39,391 bases of DNA from an uncultured Acidimicrobiales bacterium (GTDB lineage: Bacteria; Actinomycetota; Acidimicrobiia; Acidimicrobiales; SZUA-35), in the NCBI GenBank assembly GCA_937976305.1, contig CALJSB010000085.1, forward strand, positions 1-39,391, written 5' to 3'. The notes beneath the pieces are model-generated. The model did no database searches. It worked only from the letters and a program-made list of their open reading frames with translations, and had not been told where the DNA came from. Within the stretch, counting starts at the first letter, position 1. The number at the start of each line of letters is the position of its first letter. A program made the translations under genes and the position numbers. Of this stretch, positions 39,144 through 39,391 are shown in pieces.

Positions 39144-39391
39144 ATGGTTCAGCCCACCGCCGAGTACGTCATTCCTTGCGACGATCTCGAGGCCGCAATC
39201 GATTGGTTCGCTGGTGCTGGGTTCCGCATGATCATGTTGCGACCGGCGGACGACCCGATGCTGGCCACCCTCGAAGGTCACGGCGTGGTGCTACGCCTCG
39301 ACCGCTCAGCAGAGGCCGGCGCGACCGCACTGCGAATCTTGGTTGACGAACTCCCGCCTGAGCCGACTCAGCTCGCACCGACGGGCACGAA
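39144..39391 (+). CDS. VOC/glyoxalase-like protein, 3' end outside window
   Basis: The visible 82 codons encode a first betaalphabeta-betabeta module: EYVIPCDDLEAAIDWFAGAGFRM followed by MLATLEGHGVVLRLDR. This is the vicinal-oxygen-chelate pattern (glyoxalase, extradiol dioxygenase, fosfomycin-resistance fold). The metal ligands cannot be assigned from the part shown; the usual N-terminal His is not obvious. The frame remains open to the right edge. Confidence 0.65.
   Translation, partial: MVQPTAEYVIPCDDLEAAIDWFAGAGFRMIMLRPADDPMLATLEGHGVVLRLDRSAEAGATALRILVDELPPEPTQLAPTGT

Noticed and set aside
1..39391. prophage, insertion sequence or genomic island
   Set aside because: No transposase, integrase, terminal repeats or change in base composition was seen; the genes are ordinary chromosomal families.

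Overview
The window is high-GC, gene-dense chromosomal DNA with no rRNA, tRNA, CRISPR array, phage or transposon. Actinobacterial-type content (short SbcC with a NurA-like neighbour, CobS, PadR-controlled ABC exporter, paired citrate synthases one of which carries a MerR/BldC-like helix-turn-helix) and the abundance of apparently leaderless genes suggest an actinobacterium, perhaps a marine Acidimicrobiia/Ilumatobacter-like organism. That placement is inference; nothing here is a phylogenetic marker.

Layout. 1-2612: 3' end of a TRZ/ATZ-type amidohydrolase and a tandem double SDR protein. 2638-7174: GIN-domain lipoprotein, then molybdenum-hydroxylase maturation genes: a short NTF2-like leader ORF, xdhC, a YqeB C-half protein and yqeC, interrupted by a convergent orphan with class II aminoacyl-tRNA-synthetase-like motifs. 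7176-9315: GNAT acetyltransferase, creatininase-family amidase and alpha/beta hydrolase on the minus strand. 9384-13912: DNA-repair operon sbcD-sbcC-(nurA-like). 13909-16562: cobS, a GlsB/YeaQ-type membrane protein, a THUMP/RlmL-like RNA methyltransferase and a META-domain lipoprotein. 16603-21397: molybdenum hydroxylase operon (FAD+2Fe-2S fusion, Mo subunit, SsnA-like amidohydrolase), probably the client of the xdhC/yqeB/yqeC genes. 21394-23663: LPG-synthase-TM-like protein and DUF445 protein on a back-to-back promoter. 23917-28870: proVWX compatible-solute ABC transporter, with an oversized ProW, ended by a strong terminator. 29011-33964: DUF2889 protein, gluQ, two divergent citrate synthases around a perfect palindrome, exodeoxyribonuclease III. 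34073-36839: PadR/ABC ATPase/FtsX permease operon with an operator-like palindrome in its promoter. 36989-39391: small membrane protein, SDR, TauD-like dioxygenase and the start of a VOC protein.

Two themes stand out. First, the hydroxylase genes resemble the Escherichia coli yqeB-yqeC / ygfK-ssnA-ygfM-xdhD (selenium-dependent molybdenum hydroxylase) set, but with genes split and fused at different points. Second, many first genes start exactly 6 or 7 nt after a TANNNT-like -10 hexamer with no Shine-Dalgarno sequence. This leaderless signature was used here to choose several starts, and it exposes a divergent promoter pair whose -10 boxes overlap. There is no gene-free stretch above about 300 bases; the longest (23664-23916) is the proVWX leader.
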